Assembly (NCBI GenBank): GCA_020744425.1
Contig: JAGMUV010000008.1
Span: 744,001-808,000 of the forward strand
Direction of reading: 5' to 3'
Length of the DNA: 64,000 bases
Origin: Dactylonectria macrodidyma
Lineage: Eukaryota > Ascomycota > Sordariomycetes > Hypocreales > Nectriaceae
A program made the translations under genes and the position numbers. Positions 10,730 to 20,578 of this stretch are shown in pieces; the first letter of the stretch is position 1, and each line of letters begins with the position of its first letter. The notes under the pieces are model-generated. The model was given only the letters and a program-made list of their open reading frames with translations, had not been told where the DNA came from and ran no database searches.

Positions 10730-11122
10730 AACGATATTCGTCCAGGTGACATTGTGATCAACGCACCCCGTGACGGCGAGGATGGGGTGTTCTAGTACGA
10801 CTTTGGATAATCCATTCAAGATCAGAAATTCTGAACAACAGGGTTCTTGAATCAGCCTCCCAGACTCCTGCGAGCAGCTGTGAATGAGCTCGGGGCCCAA
10901 TATGAAGAGGAAGGCCATCAACTTTGAAGATGCCATCAACGTCGCTCTCGAGAAAACACACCGGCTGCGGAAGATGTACAAGCGACCGGACCCCAGCAGC
11001 GACAGGCTGTATGGAAGCGGAGTCATCCATCCTCCAGAGGATGAATCAAGCTGTGCGGCAATCTGTGGTGATGATCCATCAAACTTGATATTAGATTCGC
11101 GGGTCCGGGAACCTTTGAGTTC
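10730..11122 (+). pseudogene. nucleoside-phosphorylase (PNP/UDP) domain fragment, frameshifted
   Basis: The first frame reads 'IRPGDIVINAPRDGEDGVF', then stops at TAG, TAA and TGA interspersed with 'YDFG' and 'TTGFLNQPPRLLRAAVNEL'. After 'EEEGHQL' a one-base insertion shifts the frame, which goes on 'EDAINVALEKTHRLRKMYKR' and 'PDPSSDRLYGSGVIHP' to 'SRVREP', where similarity ends. These blocks are those of the fungal PNP_UDP_1 domain found at the N-terminus of NACHT/ankyrin proteins (nucleotide-sensing NLR-like receptors). Both ends of the domain are missing. An 'ATG' at 10884 opens a 91-codon frame, but it is only the 3' half of the broken domain. Confidence 0.75.
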
Positions 11123-11417
11123 CCGTAAGCGCGGCTTAATTTGTAATACCGAACATTAGAAGCCTACATCCGTACCAATTAAGATAGGAAGAACCGTCCA
11201 GATCTAGGATAGTACCATATCTAGATGTCTGGAAGACGCACAATTTACCCGTACCCCGCTCTCGTGCCCCGCTGGCAAGTAGCAACACATATATAAATGT
11301 CTATGATATCTCCTTAACTTGCTCGAGTAACCTCATTGTCTGATATCAATTTGCATTAAGTAAAACACTACACCAAAACAGTACAAACCACTTCACGTCC
11401 AGTATACACCTGACAGT

Positions 11418-11777
11418 ATGCGCTTCTTCGCCGTAGCAACTCTGTTCGTGGCCCTAGCTGCTGCTGCACCGACTGATGAAGTCGAAAGCCTCGTATGCCA
11501 GACGTCCCAATTCTTCCCCTTTTCTCACTCCAAGGCATATTACACAAATAAACTTTAGCTAACGTACCCTTGTTTGCAGGAGAAGCGGGCTTGTACCAAG
11601 CGTAAGTCGGATCTTTCTCTGTTCAGCTAATAGCGAGGAATTAACGCAATTACCATAAAAGAGGTTTGCATATCGCATTGCTGCAAGCAATATGGCGACT
11701 GTAACTATTTTACTTGCTCGGAATCCTACTGCGGTGGACTCACCCCTGTCTGTAGGTGTGTATGCAGGAGGGTGTGA
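11418..11777 (+). CDS. small secreted cysteine-rich peptide with Kex2-type propeptide
   Basis: Exons 11418-11492, 11580-11601 and 11662-11777 give 70 residues. A signal peptide (MRFFAVATLFVALAAAA-PTD) is followed by a short acidic propeptide ending in 'LEKR', a Kex2-type site, and a mature region of about 43 residues with ten cysteines, beginning 'ACTKQVCISHCCKQYGDC' and ending 'VCRCVCRRV'. The spacing includes C-x3-C and a C-x-C pair, compatible with but not proof of a cysteine-stabilised alpha-beta (defensin-like) fold. The two introns (87 and 60 nt) have good donors (GTATGC, GTAAGT) and YAG/AAG acceptors, and only this phase keeps the frame open. Because exons are tiny, a simple ORF search misses it. 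It could be an antimicrobial peptide or an effector; I do not know which. Confidence 0.65.
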
Positions 11778-12049
11778 GAGATTGTGTGCTGGATAATTAG
11801 GTGGGATAGGAGGTGGAGAGAGAACATGTTGCAAACTGTTTCGGCAGCAGTAGTTCATTGTTCATTATCTCGTAAAATGAGATATGCGACATCTCTAAAT
11901 CTGGTGACCGTTGAGGACGGAGAAGAATCAGATGTCTTTGTACAATTATGTTGCTCTCCATCTCTGTGAAAATCTGGGCGTTTGTGGCCTCAGCTAGGTC
12001 CTCTCCTCGATTTTCAGGTAAGACTCGGGCGCGTCTGTCGATATTGGCA
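11778..12049. other. spacer, no gene seen
   Basis: Short stretch between the secreted peptide and the dead transporter; nothing recognisable. Confidence 0.4.
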
Positions 12050-12765
12050 GCGCCCAAGAGGAGTTCAAGACATACAAGATGCGTTGGTTAGGACTCGTGG
12101 TGTTGGCACTGTTGAACGCCATGTTCTTACAAAGCATGGGAGTTGGATTGATTCGCCACCGTATACTTTTGCTGTCCTTCCTGAATGCACTTGCTGAACT
12201 GGTCATGACTGACCGCTGATTACACCTGCCGTGGCTCATGTTTGCGCCCGTCGCCTCAGATGCAGCTGAGTTCGATCATGTCGACGGGCCCATGATCAAC
12301 TGGCTGAGCACCATCTTCGTCTTCGCCAACTTTGCCATGACATTTCTTGCTATCAAGTTGCTGGACTGGGGGTTGCGTCCCACCATTACCACCGGCAGCA
12401 TCACCACCGGCAGCATCTTGATCCTGGTTGGCAACTGGGCTCGATACGCAGGATCATACTCGTCGACGAGTAGCACAGTCGTCGTCGTCGCCGTCGGCTA
12501 GGCTCTGCTCGGCATGGCGCAGTCTCTCGTTCTTAACGCTCCCGCGAGGTTTTCGGAAACGCAGTTCGCGAGCTCAGGGAGAGTAACTGCTACGACGGTG
12601 ATGAGCCGGGCTAACCCGAGGGGAGCAGCTCTTGGACAGGTGGTTATTCGCTTCTGGGTGAACAAGCCGGACGATGTGACTACCATGGTCTTATACATGT
12701 GTATCATAGTGCGTTCCAATCCCCGCCTTGGCATCTTGTGCCTCATCTATCTATCTTTCAACTGA
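12050..12765 (+). pseudogene. FLVCR-like MFS transporter, broken
   Basis: Pieces in order: 'EEFKTYKMRWLGLVVLALLN' near 12055, 'MFAPVASDAAEF' then 'INWLSTIFVFANFAMTFLAI' from 12238, 'LILVGNWARYAG', and after a TAG at 12499-12501 'ALLGMAQSLVLNAPARFSE' and 'ANPRGAALGQVV'. These match the fungal FLVCR/feline-leukaemia-receptor-like branch of MFS, in which the stop position is normally Gln (GQ-x-L-x-G), so CAG to TAG fits a C-to-T change. A 15-base in-frame tandem duplication (TTGSI repeated) sits before 'LILVGNW'. The link between the first and second pieces is out of order or has a lost splice acceptor, and only about half the expected length remains. Confidence 0.65.
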
Positions 12766-13133
12766 GAAACTGACTATTCACCTCAGTCATCAGTAAAATG
12801 TAGCGCCATGGGCGACAGTCGAGGATACTTGAACCGATTTCATGCCAGTACGATAGCGGATTGCGATCCTCGTCATCGCCATAGTATCCATAGCTCCAGG
12901 CCTAAAACCGTGTACCTTTTGGTGTCCCTGGCCACAGGGGCGTTAAGATCGGGCTGAATGAATGTAGTAAAGGCCTTGAGCCACGCAACTTCATCGAAAC
13001 TAGGCGAGTCAGAGCCCAAATCGCTGTCGCTGCGTGAGTGAGGGCATTCACATCGAGTCTAGTGACGTTGGAGCACGCAGTAAGTAATACTCCGGGCAAG
13101 TTCTACAACCTCGGGCCCCGAATATAGCACTTC
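12766..13133. other. intergenic, no gene seen
   Basis: A minus-strand open frame at 12902-13099 has no signature. The region is the 3' flank of both neighbours. Confidence 0.4.
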
Positions 13134-14172
13134 TTATCTACGACTATCTATTTCTCGCAGTACATTATTCAATTTCCAATATCCTTCGGGCCACAACGGC
13201 CCTCTAGCTGGAACCATGCCCTGTAGAATAGAAGCAACAGTAACCTCCACCCCGTAAAAGTCCTCGTTTGCCTTGTCTCTCGTCGTAATAATAGTTCCAT
13301 CAATCTGCGCCCCGACGTACAAACCTCTACTCTTCATGTAGCTCCATATAGGCTCGTCGATCCCGTCGCTGCTAATGGCCGAGTCAACGTAAACACCAGT
13401 ACCAACCGGCCCAGCAGTAACAGCCATCTCGCCACCGAAGGAAACCCTTGATTTGGTGAATGCGGCGACTGCTTCGGGAGTCCGGAGAACACATACGCAA
13501 TCGTATATATCCATAGCGAACATGAAGCCAACGCTGAGAGTGTTGACGGCGAAGGAAGACGGTGGCGACCATGACCCATCCGTTCGCCGTGCTATAACAA
13601 CTCCAGAGCCGCTCCCCCAAGAGAATTGCGTCCCTGATCGAAATGCGGTGAAAATAGCAAGACCTGCGGCGGACTCAAGAACTTGTTGAGGAATTCTGGC
13701 TATTGCCTTCCGCCTTGACAATGACTCTTTCGACGCCGTAGACGAATCGGTCGCAAATAGTGATCCGTCTGTAAACAACGCGGCTGAGGTTAGTATCTCT
13801 CTTCCAACACCTTTTAAGCCTTTCGTCTGCCATGCATCACCAAGACGTACCACAAAAAGATGTCAATATTCGCGCTGCCTTATCGCACTCTTTATCTAGC
13901 GAGGTAGGCATGAATGCCTCGCATCCGAGCTTGTTCGCGAAGCCATTAATTGGGCTAGCAATCTTGGCACTTAGGTCGTGAAGACGATTGCTGAGGCCTG
14001 ATTTGCGGTTTTCTCGCGCCGTTGCTGGCTGTTCTTGGATTGATACCCTCGCGGCGGAAGATGCAGGCGGTGGTGGAAGAAAGGAAGTATTCTGGCACTC
14101 ATATCTCGAAGCGTGCCTGCTGTGGTCGTCATTCACAGAAGATTCGAACGGGTTATTATAGTTAGGTTCCAT
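13134..14172 (-). CDS. SYLF-domain (Ysc84-like) protein
   Basis: Exons 14172-13851 and 13768-13134 on the minus strand, 318 residues. The intron has a GTACGT donor, a perfect ACTAAC branch point and a TTTACAG acceptor. Splicing joins 'ARILTSFC' to 'DGSLFATDSS', the usual SYLF arrangement. The first 90 residues are a proline/serine-containing leader ('FLPPPPASSAARVS'). The SYLF domain then runs from 'NKLGCEAFMPTSLDKECDKA' to the end, with 'GLAIFTAFRSGTQFSWGSGS', 'SWSPPSSFAVNTLSVGFMFA', 'DIYDCVCVL', 'FGGEMAVTAGPVGTGV' and 'YVGAQIDGTIITTRDKAN'. SYLF proteins bind phosphoinositides and actin and act at endocytic sites. The SH3 domain that yeast Ysc84 carries is absent. An in-frame GTG lies upstream, but the ATG at 14172 is the natural start. 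Confidence 0.85.
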
Positions 14173-16015
14173 GGCTGCAATTAAATCTTCAAGGGCGAGA
14201 ATGACTGATGTGTTGAGTTCTAATACCCACTTGAGAAGAAACGGCTCAACTTTATACACGTCGGCGAAGGTTCATGCTATAAGAGCTCGGCCGAAGAAGA
14301 AAAAGCAAAAGGTGACGAAGACGAAAGCCAGCCATACTGGTTTGTGCTAGGCTCGCATTCTTTCGCAGGATAGCTAATCATCGGGCGCCGCGGGCTCTAC
14401 CGAAGGCTGTGCAAGGCTGTACAAGCCACTATATTTGGGTATCCGAGCGCCCACGTATCAGTCGCCATAGCAGCGCCATATTTGGGAATGCAAAGAAAAA
14501 TGACGTACTCATAACACCTGAGACGACGATAATATAGCTAATGTGCCCCTGGCGCAAGATACAGGGGGAAATCGGCCGAGGTTAGTATAGGTGGGGGGCC
14601 AAATGGCCGTGTCTCGGACGTCCGCGGGGGCCGAAGAAACGGCTAGTATCACCAGCCCCCCTACGGATGCAGAAATTCATCAAGAAGGCTTTGCCTTGCT
14701 AAGCCGCAAACTGAGGCGACGCTAAGCTTAGGAACTTATGCCAGCGACTAGAGGCTGCGCAGCGCTAAAGGAGGACAAGTTGGTTGAGGACAGCTTTTAA
14801 CCAGCTGTTATGAAGCGTATATCTTCATCGGAGACCTGACCAAACAAGGCTCGTCACATTTGCCCAAGGCTGCGTGTGTTCCAGCGAAAGAGTGGCCATT
14901 AATACGGTTGGCCACCATGGTACCCTTAAAGCAAAACTCGGCTATGCGTCGCCTCGGTTCCTGGGTGGTGAGAATGACTCGGAGTATCTAGTTGGCCCGA
15001 TTCACCCACCAGACGCCTCACATGACGGACGATGTATAATCAGCGGCGGCAACGCTCATAGATACTCCGACAAATCCGTCCGACAGTGCATTAAGTGTCG
15101 CTAATCATTCCTATGCCTCTGCCGCATCCGTCGCATCAACCTTATTAAATAAACGCTTATATACTAGCCAATACCTACTTGTTACGGCCTGGTCCTCCGG
15201 AACAGCGATAGGCTTAAAAGAACAGCTAGTGTGCCCAATAGTTGCTACAATAGCGATTATTGACCAATCTTTTGCCCTATGGTATAGCGGTCTAGCACAA
15301 CCATTACACTTGGTATATGGTAACTAAGATGTGCATATCTAATATAGACAGCTCCTCAGCTATTAATATTAGTTACATTAAGTACCTTAGAGTTTACCAT
15401 TACTAGACCTAACTTACATTATTTAAAGTAACAACACGCCTGATTCTTCTGTATTATAAACCAATCAGGATCATCTTACCCTAGACTCAAGAGTCCAGTG
15501 TAGAAGACCGGTCCTCACACGCAGGTAGCCATGCTAGAGACGCTCTCATGCTCATCGGCGGCCAAATGCTTAATGGCCTGGCCCTGACACTTGGGTTCGA
15601 CACCCTTGCTAGCCAGAGTGGTTCCCAAGCGGTGGCGAGCTCCTATTGTCGGCGGTGGGCACACACCTTGCTGCTATCGCTGGCGTTGCTGGGCAAATCA
15701 ACCAAGGCGGTCTGCCTCCTCTGTTTGGTCTTGACCACCCGAAGCCTTCATTACAGGCCTAGTTGAAGAGCAAACCATTGACCTCTCTGATGACTGATGA
15801 GGAGTCACGTGAACAGCACCTTAGGCATCAATGTTAGATCTAGTGAGGGGTAGTCCCTCGTCAAAGGACATTTGATGAGGAGACACATGGAACTCACCTT
15901 TAAAGAATATATTTATCTAAACTCTGCAACATCGCTGGTGTGACTGCCAGACTCACAGTGACGAGGCATCAAGTCGTGTCATGTCTTACCTTCGTTTGCA
16001 GAACCCCCTGACACC
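14173..16015. other. intergenic with a dispersed repeat
   Basis: No gene is supported. Open frames at 14874 and 15548 lack signatures. The stretch 15120-15490 is TA-rich and contains a copy of a repeat found again at 23.3 kb. Confidence 0.5.
15315..15485 (+). repeat. dispersed repeat, copy 1 (RIP-like)
   Basis: Collinear with 23268-23441: shared blocks include 'CAGCTCCTCAGCTAT', 'TACATT-AGTACC' and 'AGGATCA-CTACCCTAGAC'. This copy is richer in T and A at positions where the other has C and G, so it has probably suffered RIP. No coding capacity; a solo LTR or element end is likely. Confidence 0.65.
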
Positions 16016-17097
16016 ATGGTAAATCTCACGACGATGCGCGCGGCCCTCCCCGCTTTCAAAAACGACAGCCAAGGCTTCGTCGCCGTCTTCGTCGGCGGCA
16101 CCTCTGGCATCGGTGAGGCTGCTGTCAAGGCATTCGCAAAGTGGTCGATAGAAGCCAAGGCCTACGTGGTCGGCCGAAACGCCGCCTCCGCAGCACAAAC
16201 TCTGGCTGCTTGTCGAGCCCTCTCGCCGTCGTCCACCTTCGAGTTTATCCAGCAAGACATTGTCCTTCTCAAGGACGTCGACACGGTATGCTCTCGAATA
16301 GCGGAGGCAGAGTCCAAGGTGGATCTCCTCTACATGACGCCCGACATTCCGACCTTTTCGGGTAGAGTGGGTGAGCTGAGCGCCGCCAATATTTCGCCCA
16401 CAATGCTTGGGACTTATCATAGTGTCCGCCAGAAACCGAAGAGCATATCGATAGACTCATGTCTCTACGATACTACGGTCGCATGCGTTTCATCTACAAC
16501 TTTCTTCCCCTCCTCGAGCGAGCGCTAACCCCTCGTGTCGTGTCCGTCTTTGGTCCAAAAAGGTTCGAGTATGGGCTTGATCTCGACGATCTAGGCCTCA
16601 AGGAACACTATGGCAACATTGCAGCATATTCGCATTGCTCACTCATGAATACACTCTGCATGGAACAGTACGCCGCTCGACATCCGGCGGTGAGCTTTGT
16701 TCATGTCTATCCTGGCCTAGTCCTGACAACCAATGTTATATCCGGCAATCTTCCCTGGATTGTGCGAAAACTTATCCAATGGGCCATTTATCCCATGCTC
16801 TACCTCTTTGCACAGTCGTACGACGAGGCCGGTGACCGAATGATGTTCATCTCTTTGTCAGCAAGCCTGCCGCCGCGGTCCATGGATGCGGATGGCCGCG
16901 CTACCATGTTGCCTTGCTCTGGGGAAACCGCCATTCTGGTAGGATCTGAGGATACGGTTGGCAGCGGTAACTACTGCGTGGATTGGAAGGCAAACAGAAT
17001 GAACAACAGTGCGAATCTGAACAAGCTCAGGTTCAAGGGCGCCAGAGAACGAGTGTGGGAACACACATTGGGGATGTTTGGTTCCATCAATGACTAA
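16016..17097 (+). CDS. short-chain dehydrogenase/reductase, atypical catalytic site
   Basis: Exons 16016-16370 and 16433-17097, 339 residues. The intron (GTGAGC ... GCCAG) joins 'PTFSGRV' to 'ETEEHIDRLMSLRYYGRMRF', giving one continuous SDR. The nucleotide-binding loop reads 'VGGTSGIGEAAVKAF' at about residues 27-41, and 'VDLLYM' stands where NNAG is usual. Beyond 'FIYNFLPLLE' the position of the active-site Tyr-x3-Lys reads 'AAYSHCSLMN', without the lysine. This belongs to a divergent fungal SDR branch that often sits in secondary-metabolite loci. The C-terminal half contains hydrophobic stretches ('LIQWAIYPMLYLFA') that may associate with membranes. Substrate unknown. It stands alone between spacers. 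Confidence 0.8.
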
Positions 17098-17701
17098 ACT
17101 GCCTACTAATCAGACGATGCACGTCAATACGAGAAGTTGAGTGGCCTAACTAGACCCTCCACGAACAAGGCCACCAAGGTCGCCCCCGCCGTGAACGAGG
17201 TCGTGCCGCTGCTAAACGCGTTGGTGCCGTATGTCAGTCTAATTGCCGAGTCTGTGTCGCGTAGAGGGACTACGCGCTTCGCTTGTCATAGCGGCGGTTA
17301 CTGTTACATCTGATAGGAAGGGTGCATTGAGATGTGTGTGAAAGCTCTTTAATTTCTAGCTAACTGAGGGCCGTAGGGACCGTAGCTGCAGAAGAAATAT
17401 GCAATAACTGATGCTTGAGACATCACAGACCAGAAGGGCATAGCTTACAAGAGGTCCCAGAAGAAGGATCGAGATTATGTTTCGGTGTCTACGTCGACTT
17501 GGCCCTGTGTAGGGTGACATCAAGGGACACTCCTGACACGTCAAAACCGCGAACATTTCCGCTTACACTACAGGCAGCGCAGTTTGAGGAGTACTTAAGG
17601 TACAAAGATGGCAAAGGAAAAGAAAAGTTATGCCTTGGTTCTACTGTATCGTTGCTTTGTCCGGGTTATAATGTGGTATTATATCCCATCTTATCTCAGT
17701 A
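17098..17701. other. intergenic, no gene seen
   Basis: 3' flanks of two convergent genes; nothing recognisable on either strand. Confidence 0.5.
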
Positions 17702-19223
17702 CTATAATCCCTGCTTCTTTTGGCTTTCCCAAGGAGTGAGGTTCGGGATGCTAACATGGCTGCTCGCATTCGAATTCGAAGTGACAATAGTCGTTCGTGT
17801 CACATGCACGGTGGCCTTCCTCTCATGCGTCCTCTCCTCCTCTCGCAGGTGCTCCTGTGATTCTGACCTGTCAAAGTTGGTCATTGGCACACCGTCCTCG
17901 TCGAGCTTGTAGTAGTTGTCGGAGGACTTGCCAGACTTGGCGGGCTGGTTCGAACCGGATCGAGGGCCAAAGTCGGAGTTCTCATTCGGGGGGTTTGAAG
18001 ACTTGACGGAGATGCCGAGAGCCCTTTTGACCTTTGCAGAGAACCCGCTCTCGGCGACGATCCTTGGGATACATGTCACGGACAGAATGAAGAACCCGCA
18101 CGTCATCTCCGCACAGGCCCAGAAGAGCAGAGGTCCGATGTACCACATGGTGTCGGCTTCCTTGGAGAAAGTGACGGTGTGGGCGAGACGGAAGCATGCG
18201 GCGACACAGGCACTGGCGATCATCAGTCTCGATGGCCGCGACGAGCGGCGAGGGAAAACTCACATGACACCGACACCAAAGATGAGGGCAATTCCAGCCT
18301 TCCTTTGCCAGTTCATCTTCAAGCCCCAGATGATATGCTGAGGCAGCAACGCCATGGCGACATCGCAGATGACCTGGATACTCGCTGATCCTAACATGAC
18401 TTTGGGAAGCTTGTAACACTTGCTAGGCACCCAAAACTCCCAGATGGCATTGTGAGGGCGACATTGTAGGTTGAGCAGGATGATGCAGGCAACTCCCCAA
18501 GCGCACTGGATGAAAATGACAAACATGCATGCCCACCAGAAGGAGCTCCTTGTCTTGCGGCCGGGAACAAAGACTCGACACCAGTCAAGCAGGATGGCGG
18601 TTTTGATGCACGGGAGGACGGCAGAGTAGCAGCATCCGTAGATGAGGATGAGCTGGGAGAGGGGGCTGGTCAATCGCTGTCCGAAGAAGAATGTCGACGA
18701 GGCATTCGACTTACCCAGAGAGGCTTGACGAGATCACCCATTCGGAGATTCCATGTGTGCACGTAGTAGCCAGGAGTCCAGATCAATGCGTATGCGGCGT
18801 AGGCAGTACCCCAATACGCTCCCTGATGTAATTTGTTTTGTCAGTATATCGATGGGTCGGCGGTGGATAATGAAAGCGTAGACGATTCAAGGAAGACGGA
18901 CGTAAGCGCATATCATTAAGACTAGAGACAGAAAGACAAGTGTTAGTGTTGGCCCTCGATGCCAGCCACCTAGGTAGGTAGGAGTGGAAAGCTAAGGGAG
19001 GTAGCTACATACCTTCTTCAATAGTGAATTTTCGCTCCAGCCATATTCTGCCGTACGCTCGAATAAAGAGACACAGAGTCGTAACCACCATGCAAAACGT
19101 GGTAACTGCCCAAGCGAGGACATTCCCGTTAGGTGGGTTCTCAAACTCGGGCGTAACTCCGTCCGATGCCTCGAGGGCCGGAGCTGCCAGCAGCTGCTCG
19201 AGCTGTTCCTGCGTCATAGCCAT
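17702..19223 (-). CDS. rhodopsin-like seven-helix fungal membrane protein
   Basis: Five exons on the minus strand: 19223-19013, 18921-18902, 18822-18715, 18676-18264 and 18212-17702, 420 residues. The second exon is only 20 nt. All junctions are GT-AG and keep frame. Hydrophobic helices appear at 'VLAWAVTTFCMVVTTLCLFI', 'AYWGTAYAAYALIWTPGYYV', 'SQLILIYGCCYSAVLPCIKT', 'FVIFIQCAWGVACIILL' and later segments. Family hallmarks are 'CIKTAILLDWCRVFVP', 'CRPHNAIWEFW' and 'LLPQHIIWGLKMNWQRKAGI'. These are typical of the fungal rhodopsin-like (SAT4-type) integral membrane family. The last about 110 residues are a charged cytoplasmic tail ('RSESQEHLREEERTHERKAT'). Role unknown: candidate surface receptor. 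Confidence 0.8.
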
Positions 19224-20578
19224 GGCGAAGAGTACAATTGTGTCGATAGTACGGAGTGGGTGGTGCCCCCGTTGGAGTTAATCTACCTACATGGTATTCC
19301 GACGAAAAAGAGAAACGGCTTTCTTAAGGCATCGCTGCCGACTTCAGGTTGGGGATTGGTGGTCCAGGCACCGTTAGGGCAGACTGTTACCTTCCTCGCT
19401 GACTTTGCTTTTTATTTGCGAGACCGAGACCCCCTGTTGTTACGAGATTTGAAGATCCGTCATTTGCTGAGCGACATCGCCGCCCCCAAGGAGGCCGTTC
19501 GAATGCCGATCCTTCAGGGACTGTCGAGATGGGACATGGAGAACCGGGAAACAGCCATATCCCGAAGCTGGGGGGGTCCTTGAGGATTATTTGCTCGCCC
19601 CAGTTGAAGAAGTGAAGAAGTGAAGAAGTTCTGTGCGCCTGCTTCTCAGCGTCCCATCGCTTCGTTATTAACCCTTTGACTGTCGTAAGACTACACTTGA
19701 TCCATAGTCCCCGCAGAGGCCTGGAAGATCAGCGGTACGCCTTGTGACTTGAAAAAGCTATATGGCAGTAGGAAGATCAATGTACCTGTGATGTAGATGA
19801 ATATGTATCATGACTTCTGGCACCATATAAAATAGGTCGGATCTCATGTATATTAGCTTTTTTCACTTTTCAGTCGGTTCGAATCCCTGCTGCTAGTGTA
19901 GGTGTAGCCTTACGACAGTCAAAGGGATAGAGGCTGAGCTAAGGCACAAGGGACCTGGCCCGGACCGTCTCCCGGCACCGAACCTGACTTGATCAACCAT
20001 TTTGCTTTTTGCACAAAGCGTTGTTCTCTCCTCTTCACCCTTCCTAGCGTACCATACTTTTTGTTTCGTGATGAGCCCTATTTGCTACCTGGCTGAAGCA
20101 CCGATACCCGTTTGAGACAGAACGTCTCCTTCCCCGACAACGCCTTGCCATTTCGACGCGGAAGACCCAAGCACCGTTGCATCGTTCCGTTTCCCCATGT
20201 CGCATTCCCCACAAAGCTAGCCTGGCCCAGACACGTTGCGGAACCGCTCTCTGCTTGACGGGTGTTACTCGCGACTACGACGAAATATTATTGCCGCGTC
20301 ATGGCCTCTAGCAAGGACCCAGGACCCCGGCAGGCATCTTGAGACGCCTACGTAGTAACTGAGATTGAGTGGTAGAGGCGAAGGATGCCCTCGACCTGGC
20401 GAGACGCTAGGGAACAGTTCCCGGTGTCGGCAATAGGCCGGCGGATTGAAATACTACATAGTACCTGTCTGTCTACTCCCGACTGTGTGACTGTGTGCGT
20501 ATCCTTCTCCGCATACGGTTGGTTCTCATTTTACTATCAAAAGCGCCTTTTCTGAGAAAATCTGCAACCATTGCAACC
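19224..20578. other. intergenic, two promoters, no gene seen
   Basis: Lies between the divergent starts of the membrane protein and the flavin monooxygenase. It contains three GAAGAAGT units near 19605-19630 and an isolated GGTTCGAATCC box at 19876, but no tRNA or gene. Confidence 0.5.

Noticed and set aside
12902..13099. Possible extra 3' exon of the SYLF gene
   Set aside because: The SYLF frame ends in a natural stop after the complete domain, and the downstream frame has no SH3 signature.
19870..19910. GGTTCGAATCC box resembling a tRNA T-loop (B box)
   Set aside because: The flanking bases do not form a T-stem, and no acceptor stem, D-arm or anticodon arm can be folded around it.
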